A stretch of 64,000 nt of DNA from Marsupella aquatica (Eukaryota; Marchantiophyta). This document shows positions 22,331-33,900 of the stretch, piece after piece. A program made the position numbers and the translations under genes. The notes below the pieces were generated by a model. It had not been told where the DNA came from. It saw only the letters and a program-made list of their open reading frames with translations, and searched no databases. The stretch spans positions 9,238,001 to 9,302,000 of the forward strand of contig OZ316891.1 of the NCBI GenBank assembly GCA_973895155.1. The letters run 5' to 3'. Each line of letters begins with the position of its first letter. Position 1 is the stretch's first letter.

Positions 22331-24239
22331 TTATACCTCCTCGAAAAGGCACCTTTGGATAGTGATAATTAGATCTTGGACAATGAATCCTTTACTTGAG
22401 TCAAAGCACTATGAGTCCCTCAAATGTAATAATAATAATAAAAACAAGTAAGCTGAGAGCTGAATTATAGTGAACATTCCAATAACCCATTGGGGATAAC
22501 TTTTTGGTCCAACATTAAAGGTACAGTAGACAAACCCAGTAACGGTTGAAGATGCTCTTAGCTAAAGATTGCAGTCATCAACGTTTCAAAAATTTACGTG
22601 CATACAAAAAGTTGATCTATGCAGCTAACAGTCTCCATCCTAAATTTATATTGCAAGTGTCATCTAATAATTATACATTAGAGGCATACGTTAAAGATTA
22701 GGGTGAAACGAAGGCTGATCACTGTTAATAAGCTCAAAAAATGTTTGACTGGAATTTCCTGCACTAAGATGGACTATTGAAACTCTGATTGAGAGTTGTG
22801 GGGCAGTGTATGAACTAGAAGTTGTCTCATTCTGGTTGTTTCATGCTCCAGCAAAACTGTCAGTGACTTAGAGCAAAGCACATCCAGGAGCCCTTCTGGC
22901 AGCTTCAGCCCCTATTCAAATAGTGAGTAGTTCAACTGAGGATGGCACTCAATCAACCCAACCTTGATCAGTTCCTAAACAAAGTAGACTCACACCGATT
23001 TGGCCACATTTTTTACAAGTCTATGTGCATCTATCCTATCCTTACGCACTTTCTTAATTAAGGTGGGTTATGTAGTGATGACAGATCTTGTTAGCCCTTG
23101 TTTTCTCACTAGATTAGAGGATTCTCTTCTCTCCATTCATACTTCATTGGTTAATTATTGAGCACCTCAGCATGCTAGTGTAGTTACATCAATCTCCTCA
23201 TCAAGAGCATATTCAATGGCCATTGTTTTTGGCTCCTTTGCAACCCCCAATCAACTAAGCACATATCGTGCTAAAGGGGGACTATATGGCTCACTCTTGT
23301 GTTGGGCTAGCCATGGGCCAAACAGTACAGTACTGTAGATTGTCGTTCCATCTCTGTCATCCTGACAGTCATCACAAGGATAAACCCCTTTGCTTGTCTT
23401 GTGTGTATTTCCCCCCTATTTAATTGGTGCAGAACCCTTCTCCAAATTAGGATGTTTAAAAATCACTAGCCTAAATAACTATGTGTATGCACATGAAGGC
23501 CTCCCCGCACCCAGAGTTCACATAACCTTCCCTACTCACAAGCATAATCTAAATATTACAAACTTCTATTACAGAGAAATCACCGCCTATGGCTGCATTC
23601 TATGGACTAGTTCATTGACAATAGACTTCAAGCATGACTAATTGTATAGATTCAGTTAGGTTCTTCAACCAAAGATAGAGTCCTCAACTTTAGAATACTC
23701 CATGTGGTCTCTCAACTAAAATTTGCAAGGGAAGTTAAAGTCACATAATTCACTGAATTTGCATTTCACCAGGGCAAATTTGGTACCACTCTGTACAAAG
23801 ACTGACGTGGAAAGTGCTTGCAGCTTTTCTTTATGTGGGCTAGGCCACGAGAGCAGCATGGACCTTATTTCCCGAGACAAAGTACCATGAAAAGCAAACT
23901 AGGTCCAAAGAGGGACATACACCAAACTCTAAAGAAAGGGCCCTATTTTGCTTCTTCTTCACTATACTTTGTTTGGCCCATTTTTGGAAATACACGGAAG
24001 TCCTGGAATGCCAAAATTCTAGAAAATAAGAAAAAATAAAAAGAGAGGAGTGACAAAGACCAAACTTGAAAGAAAAGGGCAAATGCAAACTTACCCCAAG
24101 AACCTACTGGTGAAATAAGAAAAAGATAAGAGATTGCAGGGAACTCTGACAATTTCTCACCAAACAACGGTTGCAAATCCCACACAAAACAGAATCTATT
24201 TAGCCACATTGTTCCCACAACATATAGGGGTAGCAGTTA
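22331..24239. other. Gene-free AT-rich DNA with a dispersed repeat
   Basis: No coding region is recognised. About 23.88-24.13 kb contains purine-rich sequence with GGGCAAATGCAAAC and CCCAAGAACCT, matching the dispersed family also seen at 8.2-8.4 kb and 27.45-27.54 kb. Confidence 0.45.
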
Positions 24240-24850
24240 AGGTGGTTCTATAAGACTAGGCACGTGTGACTTTTTCCTTCACAAGGCAAGTTGGCAAATT
24301 GGAGGGTCTCTTCCTGTTCTAACTTGCGGGTGACCGTGTTATGGTCACAATAGCTCAAACAATAGGGTTTGTGAGAATATGGAGTACAATACAGTTCCTG
24401 ACAACACATTTGGGACCATTTTGCATCACAATACTGATGTAAAGTTAGGCCAAAGTAGACTCTAGATAACAAATGGTTTGAAATGAAGTTCAATAGATGC
24501 AAATGGCCTGAATAAAGGAACTAAAGGTTGAAAATGTTAGGACCATATCTGGAAGTGGTATAGAATTCTACACAAAATAAGCTATTGCTCTTCACATGAG
24601 CATTCCCTTGGGCCTACTCCTTGCCATGTAGGATGTGTAGACACCATATTTGAATGGGCCTCGAGTTCTTGTAAAGTCACCCTTACTTTTCTTTTCCAAC
24701 CAGTTATTGAGATTACTTACATATGTTGCAGAACTTGTTTTTCCACTCAAACCTAACGCATATGGGTCTATCCTATGTGAATAAAGGAAAAGGAAAAAAT
24801 CTTCCACATTGGTGAAAGCTGAGACATCAAGTTTTACTTTCTATCACTCA
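24240..24850. repeat. Dispersed repeat family, copy A
   Basis: This block is colinear with 42.95-43.56 kb. Shared landmarks in order are GAAAT(G/A)AAG(T/C)TCAATA, ATTCTACACAAAA, and CTTGCCATGTAGGAT followed by GTAGACACCAT. It is repeated in the same orientation about 18.7 kb apart, which indicates a transposon relic. No coding capacity is seen. Confidence 0.7.
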
Positions 24851-26149
24851 AAGTTAAGTCCCCCCTTCAGGCATCAGGTATGGGGCCTATCCTCTGTGAA
24901 AGAAGGTAAAGGAAATCTTGCACAAATAAAAGCTAGCACATTAGTCCATTTTATCTAATGCAAATTAACTTTTTAAAACCCTTTTGGTATTCTTATGGGC
25001 TGCGTCCTACTTTTTGCAGCGTGATTCTTTCTTCTAGTGATGAGAAGTTGAAAGAAAACAAATTTCTAATCATATGGCAACTGAAAACAAAGAAAAACCC
25101 CATAAGCGTAGAATCATTATTCACAGCAGACAAAGAGAGACAATATACAATAAGCTAGCTTCATGGTAGGATAATCACTTGGTTTCCTTAATCACGCATA
25201 AAGAAGTGAAATCTGAGAGTACTACATAGTCACCTTTTTCCTTGGTAAATTACTACAGTAACTTGCCACCCTTCGTAGTTTCATTAGTGAACTGTCACTC
25301 TTTTTCTCATGGGTTAAGTTAACCATGTAAAACTAACCTGAGATAATCCAACGGCAGGGTTTGCATGATCCAATAAAATTGATGTCAGGTGAATTCCTAC
25401 CATTTTTTTCCCCTTCCAGTTCAAGGCTTGTTTTCCGGCTCATTTGACGATCATATATTTACGTTCAAAGGAGCACTATGCTAGTCCCCATAATAACTAC
25501 GGTTAGCTGGAGGGTAACTCAGGGTTCACTTAGTATAAATACTGTACTGTACTGTATGAGCGACAGCAGGGGCGGGCAGGCGGGCAGGCGGGGCGGTGAT
25601 GGTCTGCCCGGGACGGCCGGACGGGGGACATAAAATTATCCAGATTCCGAGAATAGATGGAACGTGTCGGGTAATGACGGAGTCCAGTCATTTTTTTCCC
25701 TTTTGGCCCGCGGGCACGGAAGTAGGTGGCATACTCCTTTTAGACGAGCGTGGCAGCAGTCCTTGCTGCCCGGACTGCTATCACCACGTGTCTGACGGAC
25801 AGGAAGCGATGTTGATAGATGGCAGTCAGTCGTACAGAGCGCCACATGTACTTACCCCTTTCCAGATGTTGCAACCACTCCCCTACGGCCTACGGTAGTC
25901 CGTATTCCCTCGTACAACACCAATATAGTACGGTACCATGTACCAGAGTAAACTTCCTAGCCAGAAAGTTTTATTGGTTCATTTTTCTGTGTATTTCGTT
26001 TATCAGCTTTTCAGTAACGTCCCCCAAACAAACCAAATTACACCATTTTGTATAAAAGTTAGTATAAACTCGGGAACAGGTTCCCATTACCATTTGGCAA
26101 GGTGTCATTGGCTAGCCTTTATCCGCCACAACCCCACTTCCCCATTACA
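24851..26149. other. Gene-free interval
   Basis: AT-rich at first, then an abrupt GC-rich patch at about 25.56-25.80 kb (GGGCAGGCGGGCAGGCGGGG and neighbours). No gene, hairpin or array with clear boundaries is visible. Confidence 0.45.
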
Positions 26150-26430
26150 GGGCATTGTCGCAGGCCCAGGAGGGGCAAAAACACATCATTTTTCCAAACT
26201 CGCCTCACAAAACTCAGGCAGTCTCCATCCTCGGTTTTACTCAGGAAAACGGAGGAAAATTTGCACTTTATTGCCCCAATCATGTTTTCACGCAAAATAC
26301 ACCTACTGCTGAAAGTTTTCCCCCCAGTTTTCCCCCAGGAATGAATTTGATCAAGCCGAAAGGGGAGGGGGCATCAGCCTTAGACGCTGCTGGATGTGTT
26401 TCTGTCCCTCCCAAGCCTGCGACAATGCCC
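26150..26430. mobile_element. 281-bp MITE-like element with 38-bp terminal inverted repeats
   Basis: Termini 26150-26187 and 26393-26430 are inverted copies matching at about 33 of 38 positions. Both begin GGGCATTGTCGCAGGC and end in AAACACATC. The interior has no transposase. Length and termini fit a non-autonomous DNA transposon. I could not find a convincing target-site duplication, so the superfamily is undetermined. Confidence 0.85.
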
Positions 26431-26441
26431 CACAATGGAGA

Positions 26442-26458
26442 GGGGGGGGGGGGGGGGG
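26442..26458. repeat. Poly-G run of 17
   Basis: An uninterrupted run of G lies 11 bp beyond the right end of the 281-bp element. Its length is likely to vary and may be inexact in the assembly. Confidence 0.9.
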
Positions 26459-26499
26459 TCACTGTGGGTTAAGGCTAGGCAATGGACTCACCACATGGC

Positions 26500-27726
26500 A
26501 ACAGGGACCCGTTCACGAGTTAATACTAACCTGTGTATGAAATGAGGGGCGGGTTGATAATTTTTTCTGTTTGGGGGGCAAGTCACTACTATTGGGTAGT
26601 TTGGAAGACAGGTTAGTGAAAATCTCTTTTGCTTATCTAACCAAAACATGTGCTGGGGCCAATTTCAAGAGACTGCATAATTATATAAAACACTGCAAAA
26701 TAACAAAGAAATGGCATATATAGAGACATGATACCAAAAGCAAGCAATATAAGAAAAGGGGCAAAACAGCGGAATACCCCAATAATCACATAGCTCAAGA
26801 GTCCAAAACACAAGAACTAAAACCCTATTGAGTTTTATGCTCTTTGTTATTTTTCCTTTTGTATTTTTCAGGGAATTTTTCAGGGTCAAGATTTCTCCTC
26901 TAATTTACTAAAATTAGTAAATATAAAATCTCTCAGGCCTTTGAGAGTGTTAAGGTTTTGTTTCCTGGCCATTGTAGGCAATAATAGGCACTCAAAACTA
27001 GATTAAGCTGTGGTTGTTGTTATATCCCACAATGCCCTTAAACAGGACATTACTATATACAAACAACAACAGACAGCTTTGCTTTCCAGGGATTTTGCCT
27101 CAAGTAAAACTTTCTGGCCAACGGTCTCTGAAATTTAATTGTCTCCCCAACTTAGTTTTCCAGAGACCTTTGGCCAGAAAAATTAAATTAATCCAAGTTG
27201 GGGGGAGTAAATCTATTAGAAAAAATTACCTTACTCCCCATTTCACAAGACTCTCTGAAGTGTATTTCAATCCCAACATATTTGGAATGTCATTTGTTTG
27301 CCTTAAGAGTCAGCAAAATATTTCCTTGCTGTTTTTTGCAGGAACCAAATGACCAGTACGCTATTCCAAGTTATGTGTAGCAACTAGTGTCAAAGAGAAC
27401 AAGTAGACAGAGATTTACAGAAAGGGCCAAACAAAGTGCAATAGACCAAACAAAAGAGGTCCAATGCTGACAAAAAACAAACTTAAAAGAAGTGAGCAAA
27501 AGGAAACCCCTAAAAACCCAGAAAGAGGCAACAAAACAAAACCAACACAAATGTACCTAGTTACTCATCAAACCTAGCAAATGTGACAAAAGCTAATGAT
27601 CCACATGGGGTGTAAAAACTAGTGTGAACCGGACACACCTTTTAGCTTAATTTATTGTTGTGCTTGGTACCAGCAACCTGGCACAGGTTGGTTGCTCACT
27701 GATCACTGCCTCCCAGTTTGCCCTGT
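26500..27726. other. Gene-free interval
   Basis: No gene is recognised. A dispersed purine-rich repeat copy occurs at about 27.42-27.54 kb (GGAAACCCCTAAAAACCCAG). Open frames here have no family features. Confidence 0.45.
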
Positions 27727-28473
27727 GAAGCCCGGTTTTCACTGTCGGACAAGATGTGTCCTTGTCCGACAACACAAATGACAATTTGTCCGCCCAAAAG
27801 TGGCCTATGTGTCCAATATTCCCTTATATTCCCCGGCCGGGACCAAAAATTCCCGGCCCATCCCCGGCCCGGTCTTGAATTCTCCCGACCCCTCCCGGCC
27901 AAGTCCCACCCCGTCCCGACCCTCCCGGCCCGGTTGAAAAGACTCCCGGCCGAGTCCCGGACTTCCCCGGTTAAGTGAGGCAGCCCCTGGTTTAGGGTCC
28001 CGACCTTCCCGGCCCGGCTTGCACTCTCGGCCCGGCTTCCAATTCCCGGCCCTACCTCCCTTCCCGGTCCTCCCTACCTCCCCTTCCCGGCCCTCTCTCC
28101 CCTTCCCGGCCCTCCCTCTCTTCCCGGCCAGGCCTCCTTTCCTGGCCCGGCTCTCCCCTTCCCGGCCCTCCCTCCTTTCCCGGCCCTACCTCCCCCTCCC
28201 GGACCTCCCCCCCTCCCAGCCCAACCCGGCTCTCCCCCCCCCTCCCGGCCCTCCCCACCTGACTCCCGGCCGGCTCTCCCGACCCCCCCCTCCCGGCCCT
28301 CCCCGCCCGACTCCCGGCCGGCTCGACCCCCCCCCCTCCCGGCCCTACCCGGCCAACCCCCCGACCCTTCTCCCGGCCCGACCCTGTCACCCGGCTGGGA
28401 TCGACCGGGATGACATATGTCATTTGTCGTCCCAAATCCTCCTATTTGTCTGACAAGTCCAAACCGGGCTGTG
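27727..28473. mobile_element. Foldback-like element: inverted repeats around a C-rich CCCGGCC array
   Basis: Left (27727-27793) and right (28411-28473) flanks are diverged inverted repeats. Both carry GCCCGGTTT, a GACAA motif and ACAAATGACA in the same inward order. Between them, about 27825-28400 is a highly strand-asymmetric array of CCCGGCC and CCCTCCC units. Very long frames on both strands across it (for example 28019-28453 + and 28052-28517 -) are translations of low-complexity DNA. The element resembles foldback transposons whose interiors are simple tandem repeats. Confidence 0.65.
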
Positions 28474-30960
28474 AAAACAAATGAAGTATCTCTGAAACAG
28501 TTGACTATCTTGCCCAATGCCCTTATGGGTTTTCTTTTGTGTTGGCACTTATTGCGTGCTGTGAAGCCTTAGCTTAGCAGAAAGTTTGATTCAGCGCCAA
28601 GTACAATGCAGGGGATAATGCTGTGGCCGCACACTCACTGCCCGCAGCCCTGTTCCGCAGCCCTGTTCCGCAGCCCTGTTTGTCCACTGACCACAAAAAG
28701 TGTGCGGTTATATTTTCCAAGTGTCAAAAGCAATGAATGAACCCCACTTTTGGGTAGGGTTTGTGTCAAAAGAAAGTTGCAGCTTACCAGATTTGAACCT
28801 AACTCGGCTATTCTACCAATATCCCAACATTTGTTTCACATCTAGCCTCATTCCCACCTTGTACTATTGATATTGATGTTTGGCAATAGCTTCCCTCGTA
28901 TCATGCATTAATGTGCATCAGAATTATCAATCATACTAAATGAAGTTTGTCTGGTGAAGTTACGACTCTTGGATTCAAATTAATTTTGGTGAGTAATCAA
29001 TAGAAAATTTTAAATAAATCTTTGTATAGATTTCAAGCCACCTCACTCAGTACCTCACTTGGTAGCAAAAATCTGCTAAACATTTGTACAGAAAGGACAC
29101 AATAGTGCCCACACCCAAACATATTTGTAAGAATTGCTAGGAAGTCTAAAATCAGCTGTTCTGTGGAGATTTTATATGATCAAAATGTTGTGGGTTGGGT
29201 TGCCCTACAAAATCTGTGCACGGTTCCCAAGAAAGCTACAACCACTAGCTTGGGCTCCAGTGCACCTGAGTTGCAATGGCATCCGCACCAAAATTGGTCC
29301 GAGCAAGCCAAATAGTTATTGCCAAAAGTTGGGTTTTAGTCAGGGTCATTGAGGGAAACTTCCCAAGGCAGCTGACCAAAACACAGGATCTGCTGTGACC
29401 AAAACACAGGATCTGCTGCATCTGCTGTGTTTTGGTCCCTAATGCAATCCTGGTTAGTGAAGGAATTAGGGACCAAAACACAGGATCTTTACTTGTTGTG
29501 ATACCTCCTGTCACAGAATAGTGCTTGAATGGCACCTGGATTCTCATTTGATATGTGCTGTTTACATAGGCAATTGGACACCCAGGGCACCCACCTCCGC
29601 ACCCACATCCAAAAGATTACCCTAATGCAATCCTGGTTAGTGAAGGAATTGCAAAGATAAGTAATTATTGTTTATTCCAGGAAATAACACAACTCCAAAA
29701 TACTAAGTCTCTCCTGATTTAGGTTTTTAATTTTAAACATAAGGTACACACTACAAAGTCAGTCTTCGTAATTATCAAGATACATAATACATCTATTTTG
29801 AGATTTCATTAGCATTTTGAGATAACAAGTTGTCAGTTAGGTCCAAAATTTTAGTAATTATTAATCTATTGAGCAAACCTGAATGGCACTACTGTATAGT
29901 AACCATCAGTTTTGAAAATTAACGAGGAAAACTAAACATAAGTCTGACCAGCTGCTGATATGTGGGAAACTTAAAACTTAATTTCCCACATATCAGCATA
30001 TTAAGTTTTAAGGGACGTGCCTCAAACTATGCCAAACAATGCAATTCATCAGTGAGCTACATAAGCTTTTGTGGCCTCCATGTGTAGAGCTTGTGTAAAT
30101 CATATGTGTAGACCTTCTATATTTACTTGTTGGGTGTTCTTTATTTGGACTTACAAATGCCTACTAAGACTCTTCCTGGATTTCTCTTTCAATGATGGTG
30201 ATGTAAGGGGGATCTAATGGACTATGGCTAATGTCAAGACGTTTTGTCTTGTGGCCATGTCACAAGGAATGGCAAAAGATGGGGAGAAAAAATGGGGGGG
30301 AACAAGGAATTTATGGCAAAAGATGGGATCAACCTCCAATGTTCATAAACCAGCCCCAAGAGTGAGTGTCTGTTTCCTTTCTAAGCAATTCTTACTGCAG
30401 TGTGGAAGAAATGCACTTCACATTAGAAAAGGGCTAACGAAAGGAACAGTCTCCTAAATTCTCTTCCCTTTCACAAATTTGATGCTTGTTCCATAGTAGA
30501 AAAGGAGTGGACCCGGACTGATGTCTAGCTCAAACAGAAAATTCCATGCATCCTGACCCATACGACCCAGCAGCGATAAGGTAAAAAGATATATGGGGTT
30601 GATACCCTTTCAGCTGCTCGAGAAGAGATTTGGGACAAAGTATTCTTTTGGAGAGAAGCTTGCCATCGATCTCGTTAGGGAAAAGAGAAGAATCTGTCAC
30701 AGAAAATTCCTCTAGTGGGGCAAGGTAGGAAAGTTTCGCGAGGGTCTTAAACATCTGAATCTCGCATTGAAGGCTAGAATTTCTCAGAACACCACACTGA
30801 ATTCGGCATGCAGCTCACGTAGTAGCCACCGGTACATACACACAAAGGAGAGAGACATAGAGATCATAGAAGTTTACTGTAGAGGGAAAGCGGATTGAAC
30901 ATGCTGGAGTTTTTGCAATCATACACTGCAGAGTGAGAGGGGACCATTTCTCGATACGAA
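28474..30960. other. Gene-free interval upstream of the FAD gene
   Basis: It contains a 13-bp triplication (28642-28680, CCGCAGCCCTGTT), direct and inverted copies of CCAAAACACAGGATCTGCTG at about 29.37-29.49 kb, a duplicated AATGCAATCCTGGTTAGTGA (near 29441 and 29623), and the 17-bp hairpin at 29953-29998. The last few hundred bases should include the FAD gene promoter. A 74-aa minus-strand ATG frame at 30530-30754 is protein-like but unrecognised. Confidence 0.5.
29953..29998. repeat. Perfect 17-bp hairpin with 12-nt loop
   Basis: Left arm TGCTGATATGTGGGAAA (29953-29969) and its exact reverse complement (29982-29998) enclose CTTAAAACTTAA. It is followed by a third TTAAGTTTTAA copy. It could be a short foldback relic or the end of a small MITE. 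Confidence 0.9.
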
Positions 30961-33900
30961 ATGTTGTCTTCCGTAGTGTGCTGCTCGTCAAGTCAGTCAT
31001 GCTCTCCTCTCTCATTATCTGCTGCAAGTCCCAGAATTCAGGATGAGAATGGAAACCGTTCTTCAGCTAGATTTGGCCTCAGGAAAGGATCTTCCATCCA
31101 TTCCTCACGGCTGATTGGAAATGAGCTTGTTGTGTTTGAGTCTCGACGCCATGGTGGAGTCTCGAGCAATGGGAAATGGAGTCGTTCGTCTGCGGTTTGC
31201 TCCACCGCATCTCCACCTGCAACGCCAACTCCACCTGCCACAAAGTCTCGGACGCAGGTGCTCCCTCCTGTACTGTTTGTTGATATCTAATTTGCTGAGC
31301 TTTCTGGCTCGCAACATTCTCATGATACAGCTGGCTAGCAACGTAGCCTTTGGAGTGTCTCTAAACTTTTCCGTAAGTTCCGAAATTGGTTGGATTAGCG
31401 TATTGGGGAACTAACAGTAAGAAGCAAATTTTGGGTTGGAGCGGTACAAAATTTGAAGCTTATCTACCAATTCCTGATTCCTAATGCCCCTGTCCATTAT
31501 GACCGGAGGAGTGACCGTAGTTGGGTGATGTCATCCTCACTTACAGAGGCAGTAGGTTTGGACTGGAAGTCTTCAATTGCTGCAATTAAATGCCTCAGGT
31601 GTACATAATGTGCCGTCGCTTGGGTTGGATCGAAATCTTCCACGCTGTTTTAAATTGCTTCCAAGTTCCCTTCTCCGGTTTACAGTTTTTGGGGAGATGG
31701 CTTGCCATGCGAGGTAGCACCGGGATATGGCAACGATGGAGAATTCACCCAGGACTATCCCACTTGACAGGACTTTTCTTGTCGCCTCCACTGAAAGTTC
31801 ACAGTTAGAGGATATTCGTTCTGAAAAGCTCTGTAATGATTTGCAGCGGATAATGGAAAGCCTACCGAGAACTGAAGAAGCAGGAGGTGCAGGAGGGACG
31901 TCTTCATATCAAGCACTGAAGCGTGCAGATGTGCAATGGGAGAGGATGCGGAACTCTGGGACAGGTAGGAAGTCAGGCACCCGTTGATGTGATAATCAGA
32001 ACTCCTTCCCTGCAGGGTTTTAGTTCAGCATCTCAATATCACTTGAAAGCAGTCACCATCATAACTGGCATGCAAGCGGAGACAATGCATAGGCAGGGAA
32101 GGTTGAATTTTGGGCCAATCACAGAAATAGAACAACTCTTAGGTACACAGGGGTAGCTTTTCAAATATCAAACCAGATGACATTTCTCAACCTTGCACTT
32201 CGTTGAAAAAAATCAACTTGAAAGATCAAATCAATGTGCATGGCAATTCTATTTGTTTTAACGAACGCATTTTTCAGCACTAAAGGTGATCATGAGTGAG
32301 TTTCCTGCGCCTTTCCTGATTTCCGAAAATTGCATGAAGGAACGTATTCCCTGATTGGGAAGTGGAAAGGTATAGGTTCGACGATTAAGAGTCGAGGTTT
32401 AAGAGTGCCAACATTCTGGTCTATTCCTTGAGTGAGTTTTTTTAAGCTCCGAGAACTTGTGGACTGATTGAATGTCAGCATTTGCATTGGAGGGAACAGA
32501 TCTTGGACCTGCTCCGGAAGTAGTAAGACGATTACAAGGCCAAAGTTCCCCAGCTAAAGAGTCCTCTACTCCCACTGATCTGTACGATGCTGTCGTCTGT
32601 GGTGGTACTTTGGGTGTATTCGTTGCCACTGCTCTTGCTCTAAGAGGGTGTAAGGTGGCTATCGTTGAAAGAGGTCAACTTCGAGGGGTATGCACTCCCA
32701 CATTTACTTAGCGGGCCACTGAAAAGTTCTCCATTTTGAGTACAATTGAACCTTTTCGAGTGGTACATTTAGACGATAGTGGATGCTGGGACCATTTGCA
32801 TCTTGCTTGCAGAATATTTAATTCACTTAAGATATACTTTAGATATGCGACTCAGCATCTACTCTTTATACTTCTCTACACTTGCCAAATGATTGTGACC
32901 CTTAGAGTGGGGAGAACTTATTCTTTGACCTTTCTGTGTCCTCAGCGACAGCAAGAATGGAACATATCAAGGAAGGAATTGGATGAACTCGTGAAGATGG
33001 GTCTGCTCAATGCTCAGGAGGTCGAGGAAGTTACAACAAGCGAATTTAATCCAGTAAGTTCTGTCCCACTACGCTGATTGGTATACTTTATTTTATCTAT
33101 AGGGAGCTCGGAGGATCTAGAGATGACTCTAACGAAAATGCAATGTCTTCTTCTCTCGGAAATATATTTTCTATGCACCTTCAAGTGTAAGTTGACGAGT
33201 TGGTGGAACCGAATTCTTCCGGCATAAAAATTATCCAAAGCTACATTGACATATGAAGCAATTGATAATGTCGTCGTGCTCTTAAACTTGGGCACGGAAA
33301 CCAAGTTAGAGAAGCCAGTAAATGTTCAATGACTCGGGGAATGCCAATTTGACTGTTCATGCATGTTCTGTTCTTCAGAATCGAGTTGGATTCGGTGGGG
33401 GTCCAGAAATTTGGGTCACAGACGTTCTCAATTTGGGTGTATCGTAAGTTCTGCTCTTTGCTGCTTGCTTCCGCAAGTTTCTTTTAATGAGAATGCATTT
33501 CTTCAGTGAAATTAGGTTGCGCTCAAAACTATAATAACTCATGAACCTGTTCCCTATGACAGGCCAGCAAAACTCATTGAGATTGTTAAACAGCGGTTTC
33601 TTAGTGCTGGGGGAACAATTCTTGAAGGTATCGGCCTTTCAAAGGTGGATGTCTTTGATGATGAGGCGGTATGCTGTTCTTCCAAGCCTGCATTCTCCTG
33701 GAACGTCTTACTTAATAAATTGGTCTCGGCCTTATCACCTGTTAAACCTGTCACGGCAGCTGTAATTGGTGCAAGCTCAAGCAAATTGTGAACACTTGCA
33801 GATCACTTTACTGGATAACAAGCAATCTATCAGGTCAAGACTTATTCTTGACGTTATGGGAAATGCGTCCCCAATAGTAAGACAGGTTAGTCCCTCCTCG

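Noticed and set aside
28019-28517. Long frames on both strands (Pro/Arg/Leu-rich on +, Gly/Arg/Glu-rich on -)
   Set aside because: They are translations of the CCCGGCC array; composition is entirely dictated by the repeat.
30530-30754. Minus-strand 74-aa ATG frame divergent from the FAD gene
   Set aside because: It is protein-like, but there is no family match, no splice partner and no supporting signal.
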